Made by a program: the position numbers and the translations under genes. The notes under the pieces were generated by a model, which was given only the letters and a program-made list of their open reading frames with translations, was not told the DNA's origin and did no database searches. From Poriferisodalis sp965221945 (GTDB lineage Bacteria; Actinomycetota; Acidimicrobiia; Acidimicrobiales; Poriferisodalaceae), in the NCBI RefSeq assembly GCF_965221945.1, contig NZ_OZ244925.1:2294001-2358000 (forward strand): a stretch of DNA of 64,000 bases, read 5' to 3'. Positions 7,546-15,804 of the stretch are shown here, piece after piece (the first letter of the stretch is position 1; every line of letters begins with the position of its first letter).

Positions 7546-10500
7546 CTAGCGGAAGTCGCGGCTTGCTACCGAAGCAGCCACATCGAGCGCTTCGAACCTC
7601 TCGGCGATCACGTTCGCCACACCCTCATGACGCTCGAGACGGCCTGACGCCACCAGCGCGGGTAGGTCCCTCACCACCGAGCGGTACCGCATCCAGCATC
7701 CTTTCGATACCACTACATTCACCAGACCTGTCTCGTCCTCAAGATTCAGAAACGTTGTGCCCCCAGCCGTCATGGGGCGCTGGCGGTGCGTGACCAAACC
7801 GGCGACGCGGATCTTGCCCGGTGGGCACGTGAGCAGTTCCGCTGCCGTGCGGATCCCTGCCGCTGACAGCCCGTCCCGCAGGAATCGCGTGGGGTGACCG
7901 TTGGGAGAAACACCTGTCGCCCACAGATCTGCAGCAGCGGTCTCGATCCCCGACATCGACACAAGCGGCGGCGGCGATGCCCCGGTCACAACTCCAGGCA
8001 GCCGATCCGCACGTGCTTGATGCACGGCCCCTGCCGTCCACAGTGCTTCGCGCCGCGACAGCCCAAAGCAGTCGAACGCTCCAGCGGTGGCCAGCGCCTC
8101 CAGCGCCCGCAGTCCCACATCGGTCCTGCGGCACAGGTCCTCCATATCGCGGTAAGGACCGCCGACAGCAATCCGCTCGGCAAGCTCGTCGCCCACCCCC
8201 CGCACCGACGACAGCCCTAGCCGGACTGCCACTCCCCCAGCAGAGACACCACACAGCTCCAGCGTGGCCATCTCGGAAGACAGGTTGATGCAAGGCGTGT
8301 GCACCACCACGCCGTGGCGGCGAGCATCCTGGCACAGCGAGTGTGGTGAGTAGAACCCCATCGGCTGCGCATTCAGCAGCGCTGCGCAGAATGCTGCGGG
8401 ATAGTGCAGCTTGATCCACGCCGAGGCGTACACCAAATGGGCGAACGACACCGAGTGGCTCTCGGGGAAGCCGTAGTCGGCGAAGGCGACCATCTTCTCC
8501 CAGACCCGCTCGGCCACGTCGCCGACCAGCCCCCGTTCGGCCATGCCCTCGAACAGGCGCTCACGCAGGCGGCCCATCCGCTCGCGGGACCGCTTGGCAC
8601 CCATGGCCTGGCGCAGCTTGTCGGCTTCGGCCGCGGTGAACCCGGCAGCGTCGATGGCCATCTGCATGAGCTGCTCCTGGAACAGCGGGATGCCCAATGT
8701 CTTGGCCAGCGAGTTCTCGAGCAGGGGATGCAGGTAAGTGACCGGCTCGGTGCCGTTGCGCCGCCGGATGTAGGGGTGCACCGAGCCGCCCTGGATGGGG
8801 CCGGGGCGGATGAGCGCAACCTCCACCACCAAGTCGTAGAAGCAGCGAGGGCGCAGCCGCGGCAAGGTGGCCATCTGGGCACGTGACTCCACCTGGAAAA
8901 CGCCGATGCTGTCGGCCCGGCAGAGCATGTCGTACACCTCGTCTTCCTGCGGGAGCCTGCCGAGGTCCACCTCGACGCCGTGCGCGTCGGCGATCAGGTC
9001 GACGGCGTAGTGCAGGGCCGACAGCATCCCCAGCCCCAGCAGGTCGAACTTCACCAGCCCGATCGCTGCGCAGTCGTCCTTGTCCCACTGCAGCACCGAG
9101 CGGTTGACCATGGTCGCCCATTCGGTGGGACAGACCTGCGTCACCGGCCGGTCGCAGATGACCATGCCGCCTGAGTGGATGCCCAAGTGGCGCGGCGCTC
9201 CTTCGAGCGCGGCAGCCAGCTCTGCTACGTCGGCGGGAATGCTGGGCTCGTTGCGACTGGGCTCGTTGCGACTGGGCTCGTTGCGACTGGGCTCGTTGCG
9301 ACTGGGCTGTTCGACTGTTGGCTCGGGCCCCGCGTCACGCCAGTCGCGCTCACGCGGACGATTGCCCGAGCGCTGAGGGGAGTCGGGCCCGGTCACCGAA
9401 GGCAACGGGCTGTACCGGTCCAGCGATTTCGACCAGGCATCGGCCTGGCCGGATTCCCACCCCAGCGCTCGGGCCATGTCACGCACCGACGAGCGCGCCC
9501 GGTAGGTGATGACGTTCGCCACCTGCGCTGTGTGAGCGCGGCCGTATCGCTCGTACACGTACTGGATGGCCTCCTCGCGGCGGTCGCTCTCGATGTCGAC
9601 GTCGATGTCGGGCGGCCCGTCGCGCTCGGGCGACAGGAAGCGCTCGAACAGCAGCCCCAGCGCAACCGAGTCGACATTGGTGATGCCGAGCGCGTAGCAG
9701 ACCGCTGAGTTCGAGGCTGAGCCGCGGCCCTGGCAGTAGATGTCGCGGCTTCCGCAGAACGACACGATGTCGGACACGACCAGGAAGTAGCCGGCGAAGC
9801 CGAGATGGTCGATGAGGTCGAGCTCGTGGCGTATCTGTGCCCAAGCGCCCGGTACCCGTTCGGCCTCTGGGGGGCCGTAGCGCTCCAGTGCGCCTTGGGA
9901 GGTGAGATGCCGCAGGTACGACATCTCGTCGTGACCGTCGGGACACCGATACGGCGGCAGGTTCGGCGCTATCAGCGACAGGCTGAACGCGCAGTCGCGG
10001 CCGAGCTGCGAGGCCGCGGCCACCACGCCCGGCCAGCGGGCGAACCGGCGGGCCTGCTCGGCGCCGGATCGCAGGTGCGCCGTGGCCGACGGCGGCAGCC
10101 ATCCATCCAGCTCGTCGAGGCTGCGCCGGGCACGCACGGCGGCCACGGCGGTGGCCAGCCGCCGCCCTGTGGGAGTGGCGTAGTGGACACCGTTGGTGCA
10201 GATCGGCTCGACCCCGGCCCTGATGGCCACCGAAGCCAATACGTCGTTGCGCTCGCTGTCGAGCGGGTCGCCGTGATCCCACAGCTCGACGAAGACGTTG
10301 TGGCGGCCGGCTGCTTGCGTGAGCCGGTCAAGCTGGGCTGCTGCTGCGCGCGGCCCTTCAGCGATGAGTGCTGCGGGGACGGTGCCCTTGCGGTGCCCGG
10401 TGAGGATCGCCCATTCGTCGCGGTGCGCCGCGGCGACCGCCAGGAACTCGCTCGTGTCGAGGCGCGGGGCGTGCTTGCGGCCCGCCATCTGCGCTGTCGA

Positions 10501-11061
10501 GATCAACTCGCCCAGCGAGGCGTAGCCGGACGGCGAACGCGCCAGCACCACCACGTGGGATCCCGCAGGGTCGGCGCACCCGGTGCGCTGCGGCTGTACT
10601 CGGCGCTGAGTGCCGGGCATCAGCTCGCCGGCGCCATGAGCGCCGGGCATCAACTCAGTGACGCCGTATGCGTCGAGCGTCAGCTCAGCACCGAACACCG
10701 TCGGCAGTCCGGCCTCGGCGGCAGCTTCCGCGAAGCGCACCACGCCGTAGAACCCGTTGTGATCGGTCAGCGCCAGCGCGTCGAGCCCCAGCCGCACTGC
10801 TTCGTCCACCAGCTCAGCCGGGCTCGACGACCCGTCCAGGAAGCTGAAGTTCGAGTGAGCGTGCAGTTCCGCATACGGCACCACCGAAGGCGGGGCTTGC
10901 GGCCGAGCGGCAAGTTCGAACCGCTCGCCGTCGACAGCGACGCTCTTGCCATAACTGTGCTCAATGCGCCGGCCCTTACTGGGCCGGCCGTGGGGTGGTG
11001 GCCGGTCGGACAGCCGCCGCTCCAGTTCCCGCCAGGAAATTCCCGGATTCGTGAAACCCAC
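7546..11061 (-). CDS. dnaE2: error-prone DNA polymerase III alpha subunit DnaE2
   Basis: A 1171-residue C-family polymerase, the catalytic subunit of the SOS mutasome that makes lesion-bypass errors with ImuA' and ImuB. The PHP domain begins at AELHAHSNFSFLDG (residues 64-77), the catalytic acidic motif PDIDVDIE is near 484, and the HLGIHSGGMVI segment follows; a C-terminal OB fold ends with VNVVVSKGCWMR. It is somewhat longer than typical DnaE2 because of low-complexity inserts: four SRNEP-type repeats around 587-607 in the catalytic core and ELMPGAHGAGELMPGTQ near 145. Three LexA boxes lie just upstream. imuA' and imuB lie 7 kb away rather than adjacent. Confidence 0.93.
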   Translation of the reverse strand: MGFTNPGISWRELERRLSDRPPPHGRPSKGRRIEHSYGKSVAVDGERFELAARPQAPPSVVPYAELHAHSNFSFLDGSSSPAELVDEAVRLGLDALALTDHNGFYGVVRFAEAAAEAGLPTVFGAELTLDAYGVTELMPGAHGAGELMPGTQRRVQPQRTGCADPAGSHVVVLARSPSGYASLGELISTAQMAGRKHAPRLDTSEFLAVAAAHRDEWAILTGHRKGTVPAALIAEGPRAAAAQLDRLTQAAGRHNVFVELWDHGDPLDSERNDVLASVAIRAGVEPICTNGVHYATPTGRRLATAVAAVRARRSLDELDGWLPPSATAHLRSGAEQARRFARWPGVVAAASQLGRDCAFSLSLIAPNLPPYRCPDGHDEMSYLRHLTSQGALERYGPPEAERVPGAWAQIRHELDLIDHLGFAGYFLVVSDIVSFCGSRDIYCQGRGSASNSAVCYALGITNVDSVALGLLFERFLSPERDGPPDIDVDIESDRREEAIQYVYERYGRAHTAQVANVITYRARSSVRDMARALGWESGQADAWSKSLDRYSPLPSVTGPDSPQRSGNRPRERDWRDAGPEPTVEQPSRNEPSRNEPSRNEPSRNEPSIPADVAELAAALEGAPRHLGIHSGGMVICDRPVTQVCPTEWATMVNRSVLQWDKDDCAAIGLVKFDLLGLGMLSALHYAVDLIADAHGVEVDLGRLPQEDEVYDMLCRADSIGVFQVESRAQMATLPRLRPRCFYDLVVEVALIRPGPIQGGSVHPYIRRRNGTEPVTYLHPLLENSLAKTLGIPLFQEQLMQMAIDAAGFTAAEADKLRQAMGAKRSRERMGRLRERLFEGMAERGLVGDVAERVWEKMVAFADYGFPESHSVSFAHLVYASAWIKLHYPAAFCAALLNAQPMGFYSPHSLCQDARRHGVVVHTPCINLSSEMATLELCGVSAGGVAVRLGLSSVRGVGDELAERIAVGGPYRDMEDLCRRTDVGLRALEALATAGAFDCFGLSRREALWTAGAVHQARADRLPGVVTGASPPPLVSMSGIETAAADLWATGVSPNGHPTRFLRDGLSAAGIRTAAELLTCPPGKIRVAGLVTHRQRPMTAGGTTFLNLEDETGLVNVVVSKGCWMRYRSVVRDLPALVASGRLERHEGVANVIAERFEALDVAASVASRDFR
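9242..9301. repeat. four 15-bp in-frame tandem repeats inside dnaE2
   Basis: Four consecutive copies of CTGGGCTCGTTGCGA, identical to each other, are followed by a partial fifth. Each copy encodes five residues (SRNEP register) of DnaE2. The length is a multiple of three, so copy-number change keeps the frame. Confidence 0.95.
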
Positions 11062-11075
11062 GGCGCCACACTAAC

Positions 11076-11117
11076 GAACAAAAGTTCCCAGAACAAGAGT
11101 TCTGAGAACAGAAGTTC
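11076..11117. promoter_or_regulatory. three phased LexA (SOS) boxes
   Basis: Three perfect GAAC-N4-GTTC sites at 11076-11087, 11091-11102 and 11106-11117 have starts exactly 15 bp apart. This is the actinobacterial/Gram-positive LexA box core. They begin 15 bases upstream of the dnaE2 start, so dnaE2 is expected to be LexA-repressed and damage-induced. The first amidase gene starts 87 bases away on the other side and could also be affected. Confidence 0.9.
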
Positions 11118-11203
11118 TATCGCCTCGCTTGCCTCGGCGCGGCCACCTCGGCGCGGCCACCGCGTCTCGTGACCCCGAGACCGAACCGAACTACGTTGCG
11201 CCC

Positions 11204-12700
11204 ATGGCTGAGACATCACCCACTGGCGCATCAACTGGCACATCTACTGGCGCACCAGCCGAAGACCTGCCCGACGGCGTGGCCACCGCCGAGCTGTTCG
11301 CCTCGGGAAAGGCCTCAGCCGTCGAATTGCTCGACGAGGCCATCGCCCGGGCCGACCGGGTGAACCCCGAGATCAACGCCATCATCGGGAGACTCGACGA
11401 CAGCGCACGCCGAGCGGCTGAACGGCTCGATGCCGCACGCGACGCAGGCGAGGCGGGCAGTTCTCTGGCAGGTGTCCCGTTCCTCACCAAAGACCTGACG
11501 TGCACAACCGAGGGACAGCCCTACCACGCCGGCAACGCAGCACTCAAAGAGGCCGGCCACACCGCATCGAGCACCGCTCACCTCGCCGTCATGTTCGCCG
11601 AACTGGGCCTGGTGAACTTCGGACGGACGAACACGCCCGAGTTCGGCCTGACCATCACCACCGAACCGCTCGCGTACGGCCCCACCGCCAACCCCTGGAA
11701 CACCGGTCATTCGACGGGCGGGTCCAGCGGCGGGTCCGCCGGGGCGGTTGCTGGGGGCATCGTGCCCATCGCCCACGCCAACGACGGGGGCGGCTCCATT
11801 CGCGTGCCTGCTGCAAACTGCGGGCTGTTCGGGCTGAAGCCGAATCGGGGGCGGGTCTCGCTGGGACCCGATTCGGGCGACGGCTGGTCCGGGTTCACCG
11901 TCGACGGCGTGGTCAGCCGCAGTGTGCGCGACAGCGCCCGCGTGCTCGACGGCATCAGCAGCCCGTGGCCGGGCGATCCCTACTGGGCACCGCCGCCGTC
12001 AGGCACGTTTGAGTCCGCAGCGGGGCGCGAACCGCGGACGCTGCGGGTAGGCCTGTGCGCACACTCAGAGTGGGGCCCGGTGGATCCCGAGTGCAGTCAG
12101 GCAGTCGAAGACGCCGGGTGGTTGCTCGAGAGCCTCGGCCATCAGGTCGACTACTCGGCACCCGACGAGCTGTTCCATGAAGACTTCTTCGAGCACTTCC
12201 GCACGATCGTGTCGGCATGCAACGTGGCAATGCTGGCCGGCTTCGAAGCCGCCGTGGGCCGACCCATGGCGCGTGTCGACACCGAAGGCGACACCTGGGC
12301 GCTGATGGAGATCGGCCGGAAGGTGACCGGTGCGCAGTACGTATCGGCCGTCGAGTGGTGCCATGCGTGGACTCGGCGGCTGGCCGAATGGTGGGGCGAC
12401 CATGACGTCCTGGTCTCGCCGATCATGGCCGAGCCGCCCCCACGGCTAGGCGAGCTGCGCAACCCCGAGACCGGCCGCGGCCGGCTGAACGACCTGCTGC
12501 AGTTCACGGCGCAGTGGAACGTGGCCGGGCAGCCGGCGATGTCGGTGCCGCTGCACTGGACTGCGGGCGGCCTGCCGGTGGGCGTGCAATTCGTGGGCCC
12601 ACATGCCAGCGAGGAGATGCTGCTGTCGCTGGCCGGCCAGCTCGAGCTGGCGGCCCCATGGGCGGGCCGCACCCCGCCCGTGTGGGCGGGGACTGGCTGA
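11204..12700 (+). CDS. amidase signature family protein (first of tandem pair)
   Basis: 498 residues. Amidase-signature enzymes hydrolyse carboxylic amides with a Ser-cisSer-Lys triad. The Lys is in FLTKDL (about residue 95) and the Ser pair is in GGSSGGSAGAVAGG (about 172-185), followed by DGGGSIRVPAANCGLFGLKP. The ATG at 11204 starts an N-terminus with a Thr/Gly/Ala repeat (TGASTGTSTGAP), so the mature domain begins about 20 residues in. The substrate is unknown. A paralogous gene starts ten bases after its stop, suggesting co-transcription and a diverged duplicate. Confidence 0.85.
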   Translation: MAETSPTGASTGTSTGAPAEDLPDGVATAELFASGKASAVELLDEAIARADRVNPEINAIIGRLDDSARRAAERLDAARDAGEAGSSLAGVPFLTKDLTCTTEGQPYHAGNAALKEAGHTASSTAHLAVMFAELGLVNFGRTNTPEFGLTITTEPLAYGPTANPWNTGHSTGGSSGGSAGAVAGGIVPIAHANDGGGSIRVPAANCGLFGLKPNRGRVSLGPDSGDGWSGFTVDGVVSRSVRDSARVLDGISSPWPGDPYWAPPPSGTFESAAGREPRTLRVGLCAHSEWGPVDPECSQAVEDAGWLLESLGHQVDYSAPDELFHEDFFEHFRTIVSACNVAMLAGFEAAVGRPMARVDTEGDTWALMEIGRKVTGAQYVSAVEWCHAWTRRLAEWWGDHDVLVSPIMAEPPPRLGELRNPETGRGRLNDLLQFTAQWNVAGQPAMSVPLHWTAGGLPVGVQFVGPHASEEMLLSLAGQLELAAPWAGRTPPVWAGTG

Positions 12701-12710
12701 CGCAGCCAAC

Positions 12711-14222
12711 ATGCCTGCTGATCGCCGCGACCACGACGCCACGGCGCTGGCAGCGGCATTCGCAGCTGGCAACACAGATCCGGTCGAGGCGACGCAGGCT
12801 GCGCTCGACCGGCTGGAGCGGCTGAATCCCGCCTTGAACGCAGTGATCCATCCGAGGCCCGAGCGGTCGCTGGCCGAAGCTGCCGAGGCGTCGCATCGCT
12901 GGGCGAAACGGCGCGATGCTTCCAGCGATCACGGTGACATGCCGCTCGACGGCGTGCCCATGGCAGTCAAGGACCTCGGCTGCGAGCAAGCGGGCGAATT
13001 CCATCACGCCGGGGCACGATTCCTCGTCGACCTGGAGTGGCGCGGCACGCTCGACAGCCACCTGTACCGACTGCTGCGCGACGCAGGCATGATCTCAGTG
13101 GGGCGCACGAACACGCCGGAGTTCGGCACCACGATCACCACCGAGCCGGCCGCCTATGGCCCGACGGCGAACCCGTGGGATCTGACCCGCTCGCCGGGCG
13201 GTTCCAGCGGCGGCTCGGCGGCCGCCGTGGCAGCGGGCATCGTGCCGGTCGCGCACGGCAACGACGGCGGCGGCTCGATCCGTGTTCCCGCCGCGGCATG
13301 CGGCCTCGTGGGATTGAAGCCCACCAGAGGACGGGTGTCGACCGCACCACGTCTCGGCGAGCACCGCGGCGGCTTCGCCGTCGACGGGATGCTCACCCGT
13401 ACGGTGCGCGACGCTGCGCGGTGCCTCGATATCATCAGCCGCCCGGCACCCGGGGATCCATATGTCGCTCCCCCGCTGGAGCCGGGTGCGTCCTTCGCCA
13501 ACGCACTGGTGACCCCGTTGCCGCGGCTGCACATCGCAGTGTCGACAGGAATCCCGAACCGTGCGAGCGAACCGGTGCGGCGGGCCACCGAGCAGGTCGC
13601 AAGCCTGCTGGACGGATTGGGCCATCGCATCGAGACCGACACGGCGCCGGACGGCTGGTTCAGCCCTGACATCGCGGACCAGATGATCGTGGTGCGCACC
13701 GTCGGCATGGCCGCTGAGGTTGCTGGGTGGGCAGAACGGCTCGGCCGCCCGATGACCGCCGACGACATCGAGCCAGCCAATTGGTGGTCGGCCGAACTGG
13801 GCAGGTCGCTGCCCGCCTCCGCCTATGTGCAGGCACTCGAAGAGCTCGCCCGCTGGCGCAGGCGCGTCATGTCGTTCTGGGACCCCAGCCCGTTCGGCCG
13901 ACCGGGGACGCCGGGCGACGATCGCTGGGACCTGCTGCTCACGCCCGTGCTGGCTGATGTCACACCGCCGCTCGGCTACCTGTCCGATCCGCTCGACGGC
14001 GCCCGGCGCATCGCTGACCTGGCGCCATTCGTGAACCAGGCGAACGTGAACGGGCAGCCGGCCATCTCGCTGCCGACTGCACATGACCCCGACGGCCTGC
14101 CGCTGGGAGTGCAGCTGCATGCCGGGCACGGCAATGAGCAACTCTTGCTGGCGGTCGCCCAGCAGATCGCTGATGCCGGCGGCCTGATCCCCCTCGGCGA
14201 CCTGCCGCTGGAACTGCCGTGA
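12711..14222 (+). CDS. amidase signature family protein (second of tandem pair)
   Basis: 503 residues, paralogous to the preceding gene along its whole length. Catalytic Lys in AVKDLG (about residue 86), Ser pair in GGSSGGSAAAVAAG (about 163-176), and DGGGSIRVPAAACGLVGLKP. The start ATG at 12711 lies ten bases after the first amidase stop. The central substrate-facing segment (about 290-420) differs clearly from the first copy, so the two probably act on different amides or as a pair. Its stop overlaps the start of the next gene (GTGA). Confidence 0.85.
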   Translation: MPADRRDHDATALAAAFAAGNTDPVEATQAALDRLERLNPALNAVIHPRPERSLAEAAEASHRWAKRRDASSDHGDMPLDGVPMAVKDLGCEQAGEFHHAGARFLVDLEWRGTLDSHLYRLLRDAGMISVGRTNTPEFGTTITTEPAAYGPTANPWDLTRSPGGSSGGSAAAVAAGIVPVAHGNDGGGSIRVPAAACGLVGLKPTRGRVSTAPRLGEHRGGFAVDGMLTRTVRDAARCLDIISRPAPGDPYVAPPLEPGASFANALVTPLPRLHIAVSTGIPNRASEPVRRATEQVASLLDGLGHRIETDTAPDGWFSPDIADQMIVVRTVGMAAEVAGWAERLGRPMTADDIEPANWWSAELGRSLPASAYVQALEELARWRRRVMSFWDPSPFGRPGTPGDDRWDLLLTPVLADVTPPLGYLSDPLDGARRIADLAPFVNQANVNGQPAISLPTAHDPDGLPLGVQLHAGHGNEQLLLAVAQQIADAGGLIPLGDLPLELP

Positions 14223-14728
14223 GTCCCCCAGAGCGGGCGCTCGCCCGAGCAGTGGAGCTGCTCGGCGAGGCCGGCGTGAGGGTGCGCAGCGCGGTGGTGG
14301 TCACCGATGCCGAGACCGCCCGGGCACACCGGCGCGTCATGACCGTCCGAGTTGCCGGTTTCGCTGTGGGCGCTGCCCTGGCGATTTCATGGGGCATCGG
14401 CTGGCTGCTGATTGTGGCCGCGGTGGTCGCTCACCAACTGCTGTTCAACGTGCTACGCCTGCTGGCGGCCACCGACGAGGGGCTCGTTCTGGCCGACATC
14501 AGCTTCCGCCGGGCCGTCATCGTCGCCCGCTGGCAGACCGGTACCGACGCCACCTTGGTGCTGCGCACGGACAGCCCGCAGGTGGAAGTCACCGTCGAGC
14601 CGCCGGTGGACAACACGGGCGTCGGCGAGCCTTGGATCGGACAGGTGAGCGGATCCGACCTCGACGGCTTCGAAACCACGATCCGGGCGGCCGGCGGCGA
14701 ACCGCTGCGCCGGACGGCGACCGACTGA
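14219..14728 (+). CDS. small membrane protein of unknown function
   Basis: 169 residues, starting at a GTG that overlaps the amidase stop by four bases. A cytoplasmic N-terminal stretch of about 40 residues is followed by hydrophobic segments (about 42-75) that can form two membrane helices or a hairpin, then a soluble C-terminal domain of about 90 residues (ATLVLRTDSPQVEVTVEPP). No family is recognised. Tight coupling to the amidases suggests co-expression only. Confidence 0.6.
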   Translation: MSPPERALARAVELLGEAGVRVRSAVVVTDAETARAHRRVMTVRVAGFAVGAALAISWGIGWLLIVAAVVAHQLLFNVLRLLAATDEGLVLADISFRRAVIVARWQTGTDATLVLRTDSPQVEVTVEPPVDNTGVGEPWIGQVSGSDLDGFETTIRAAGGEPLRRTATD

Positions 14729-14799
14729 GTCTTGCTGGGGGCCGTCGCCACGTTCGACGACCCCGATTTCGGCGCAGCCAACAACTACGGTGACGCGCC

Positions 14800-15651
14800 G
14801 TGAGATTGCTGCGCTACAGGATTGGCGAGGAAAGCTCCACCCGCATTGGCCTGGCGACCGCCGATGGCGTAGCGCGACTCGACGGCCTCGAAGCGGGCGG
14901 TGAGCCGATCACCACCATCGGAGAGGCGGTCGCCGCCGCCCTGACTGATCCGGCAGCTCTCGCACAGGCACCAGTCGGTCACGCCTGGGACGACATCACG
15001 TTCGCCGTCCCGATCGATCCCGGCGCCCGCATGTTGTGTGCCGGGGCGAACTATCACAAGAAGTACCCGCTGGGCGGCAACGTGCAGGCCCCGGCGCAGC
15101 CGGTCTACTTCAACAAGCCTCCCGGCACCCTCGTCGCCCACGGCGACAATCTCGTCAGGCCGTCGGTGTCGATCCAGTTCGACTACGAGGTGGAGCTGGC
15201 GGTGATCATCGGTCGGGCGGGCCGTCACATCGACATCGCTGACGCGCTCGACCACGTCGGTGGCTACTCGGTGCTGAATGACGGCTCGGTGCGCGACTGG
15301 CAGCGCCACAGCGTGGCGGCAGGCAAGAACTTCTTCCGCTCCGGTTCCATGGGTCCGTGGATCACCACCGCTGACGAGATCGCCGACCCTGCGGCGCTGG
15401 AAGTCATCTGCCGTGTGAACGGCAAGGAACGACAGCGGGCCGGCGTCAGCGAAATGATCTTCTCGGTCGCCGAGATCATCGCTTACATATCAAGGGTGAT
15501 GCCGCTCGAACCTGGCGACGTCATTGCCACAGGCTCACCCGAAGGCACCGGCGGGTCGCACGAGCCGCCGCGCTGGCTGGTTGCGGGAGATGAGATCACC
15601 TTCGAGGTCCCCGGAATCGGCGTTCTGCGCAATCGAGTGATCGACGAGTAG
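14800..15651 (+). CDS. fumarylacetoacetate hydrolase family protein
   Basis: 283 residues. FAH-family enzymes cleave C-C bonds or decarboxylate/hydrate short beta-keto or dienoic acids using Mg2+ or Mn2+. The core begins at MLCAGANYHKKY (about residue 78), the metal ligands are in FDYEVELAVIIGR (about 127-139), and GYSVLNDGSVRDWQ and DVIATGSPEGTGG follow as in the family. The exact substrate (acylpyruvate, oxaloacetate or an aromatic ring-cleavage product) cannot be assigned. It starts 71 bases after the small membrane protein and may belong to the same transcript. Confidence 0.85.
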   Translation: MRLLRYRIGEESSTRIGLATADGVARLDGLEAGGEPITTIGEAVAAALTDPAALAQAPVGHAWDDITFAVPIDPGARMLCAGANYHKKYPLGGNVQAPAQPVYFNKPPGTLVAHGDNLVRPSVSIQFDYEVELAVIIGRAGRHIDIADALDHVGGYSVLNDGSVRDWQRHSVAAGKNFFRSGSMGPWITTADEIADPAALEVICRVNGKERQRAGVSEMIFSVAEIIAYISRVMPLEPGDVIATGSPEGTGGSHEPPRWLVAGDEITFEVPGIGVLRNRVIDE

Positions 15652-15804
15652 TCCCGCTCAGCCCGGTCTGGACTCGTTTGCTCAGCCCATGAGCCACAGC
15701 ATTGCCAAGACGGTGGTGAGAAGCGGCTGAGAATCTCGAAGGGCGACACCCACAGCCGACAGGTCATCGGTACCTTGGGCCGAAGGTCGCGGTCGTCGCG
15801 TGCG

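Noticed and set aside
9242..9301. CRISPR-like array from regularly spaced short repeats
   Set aside because: The units are contiguous 15-bp coding repeats without spacers, and no cas genes exist in the window.
9805..11172. A 455-codon plus-strand frame opposite dnaE2
   Set aside because: It lies wholly antisense to the PHP and palm-proximal parts of DnaE2; Arg/Gly-rich translation with no domain.
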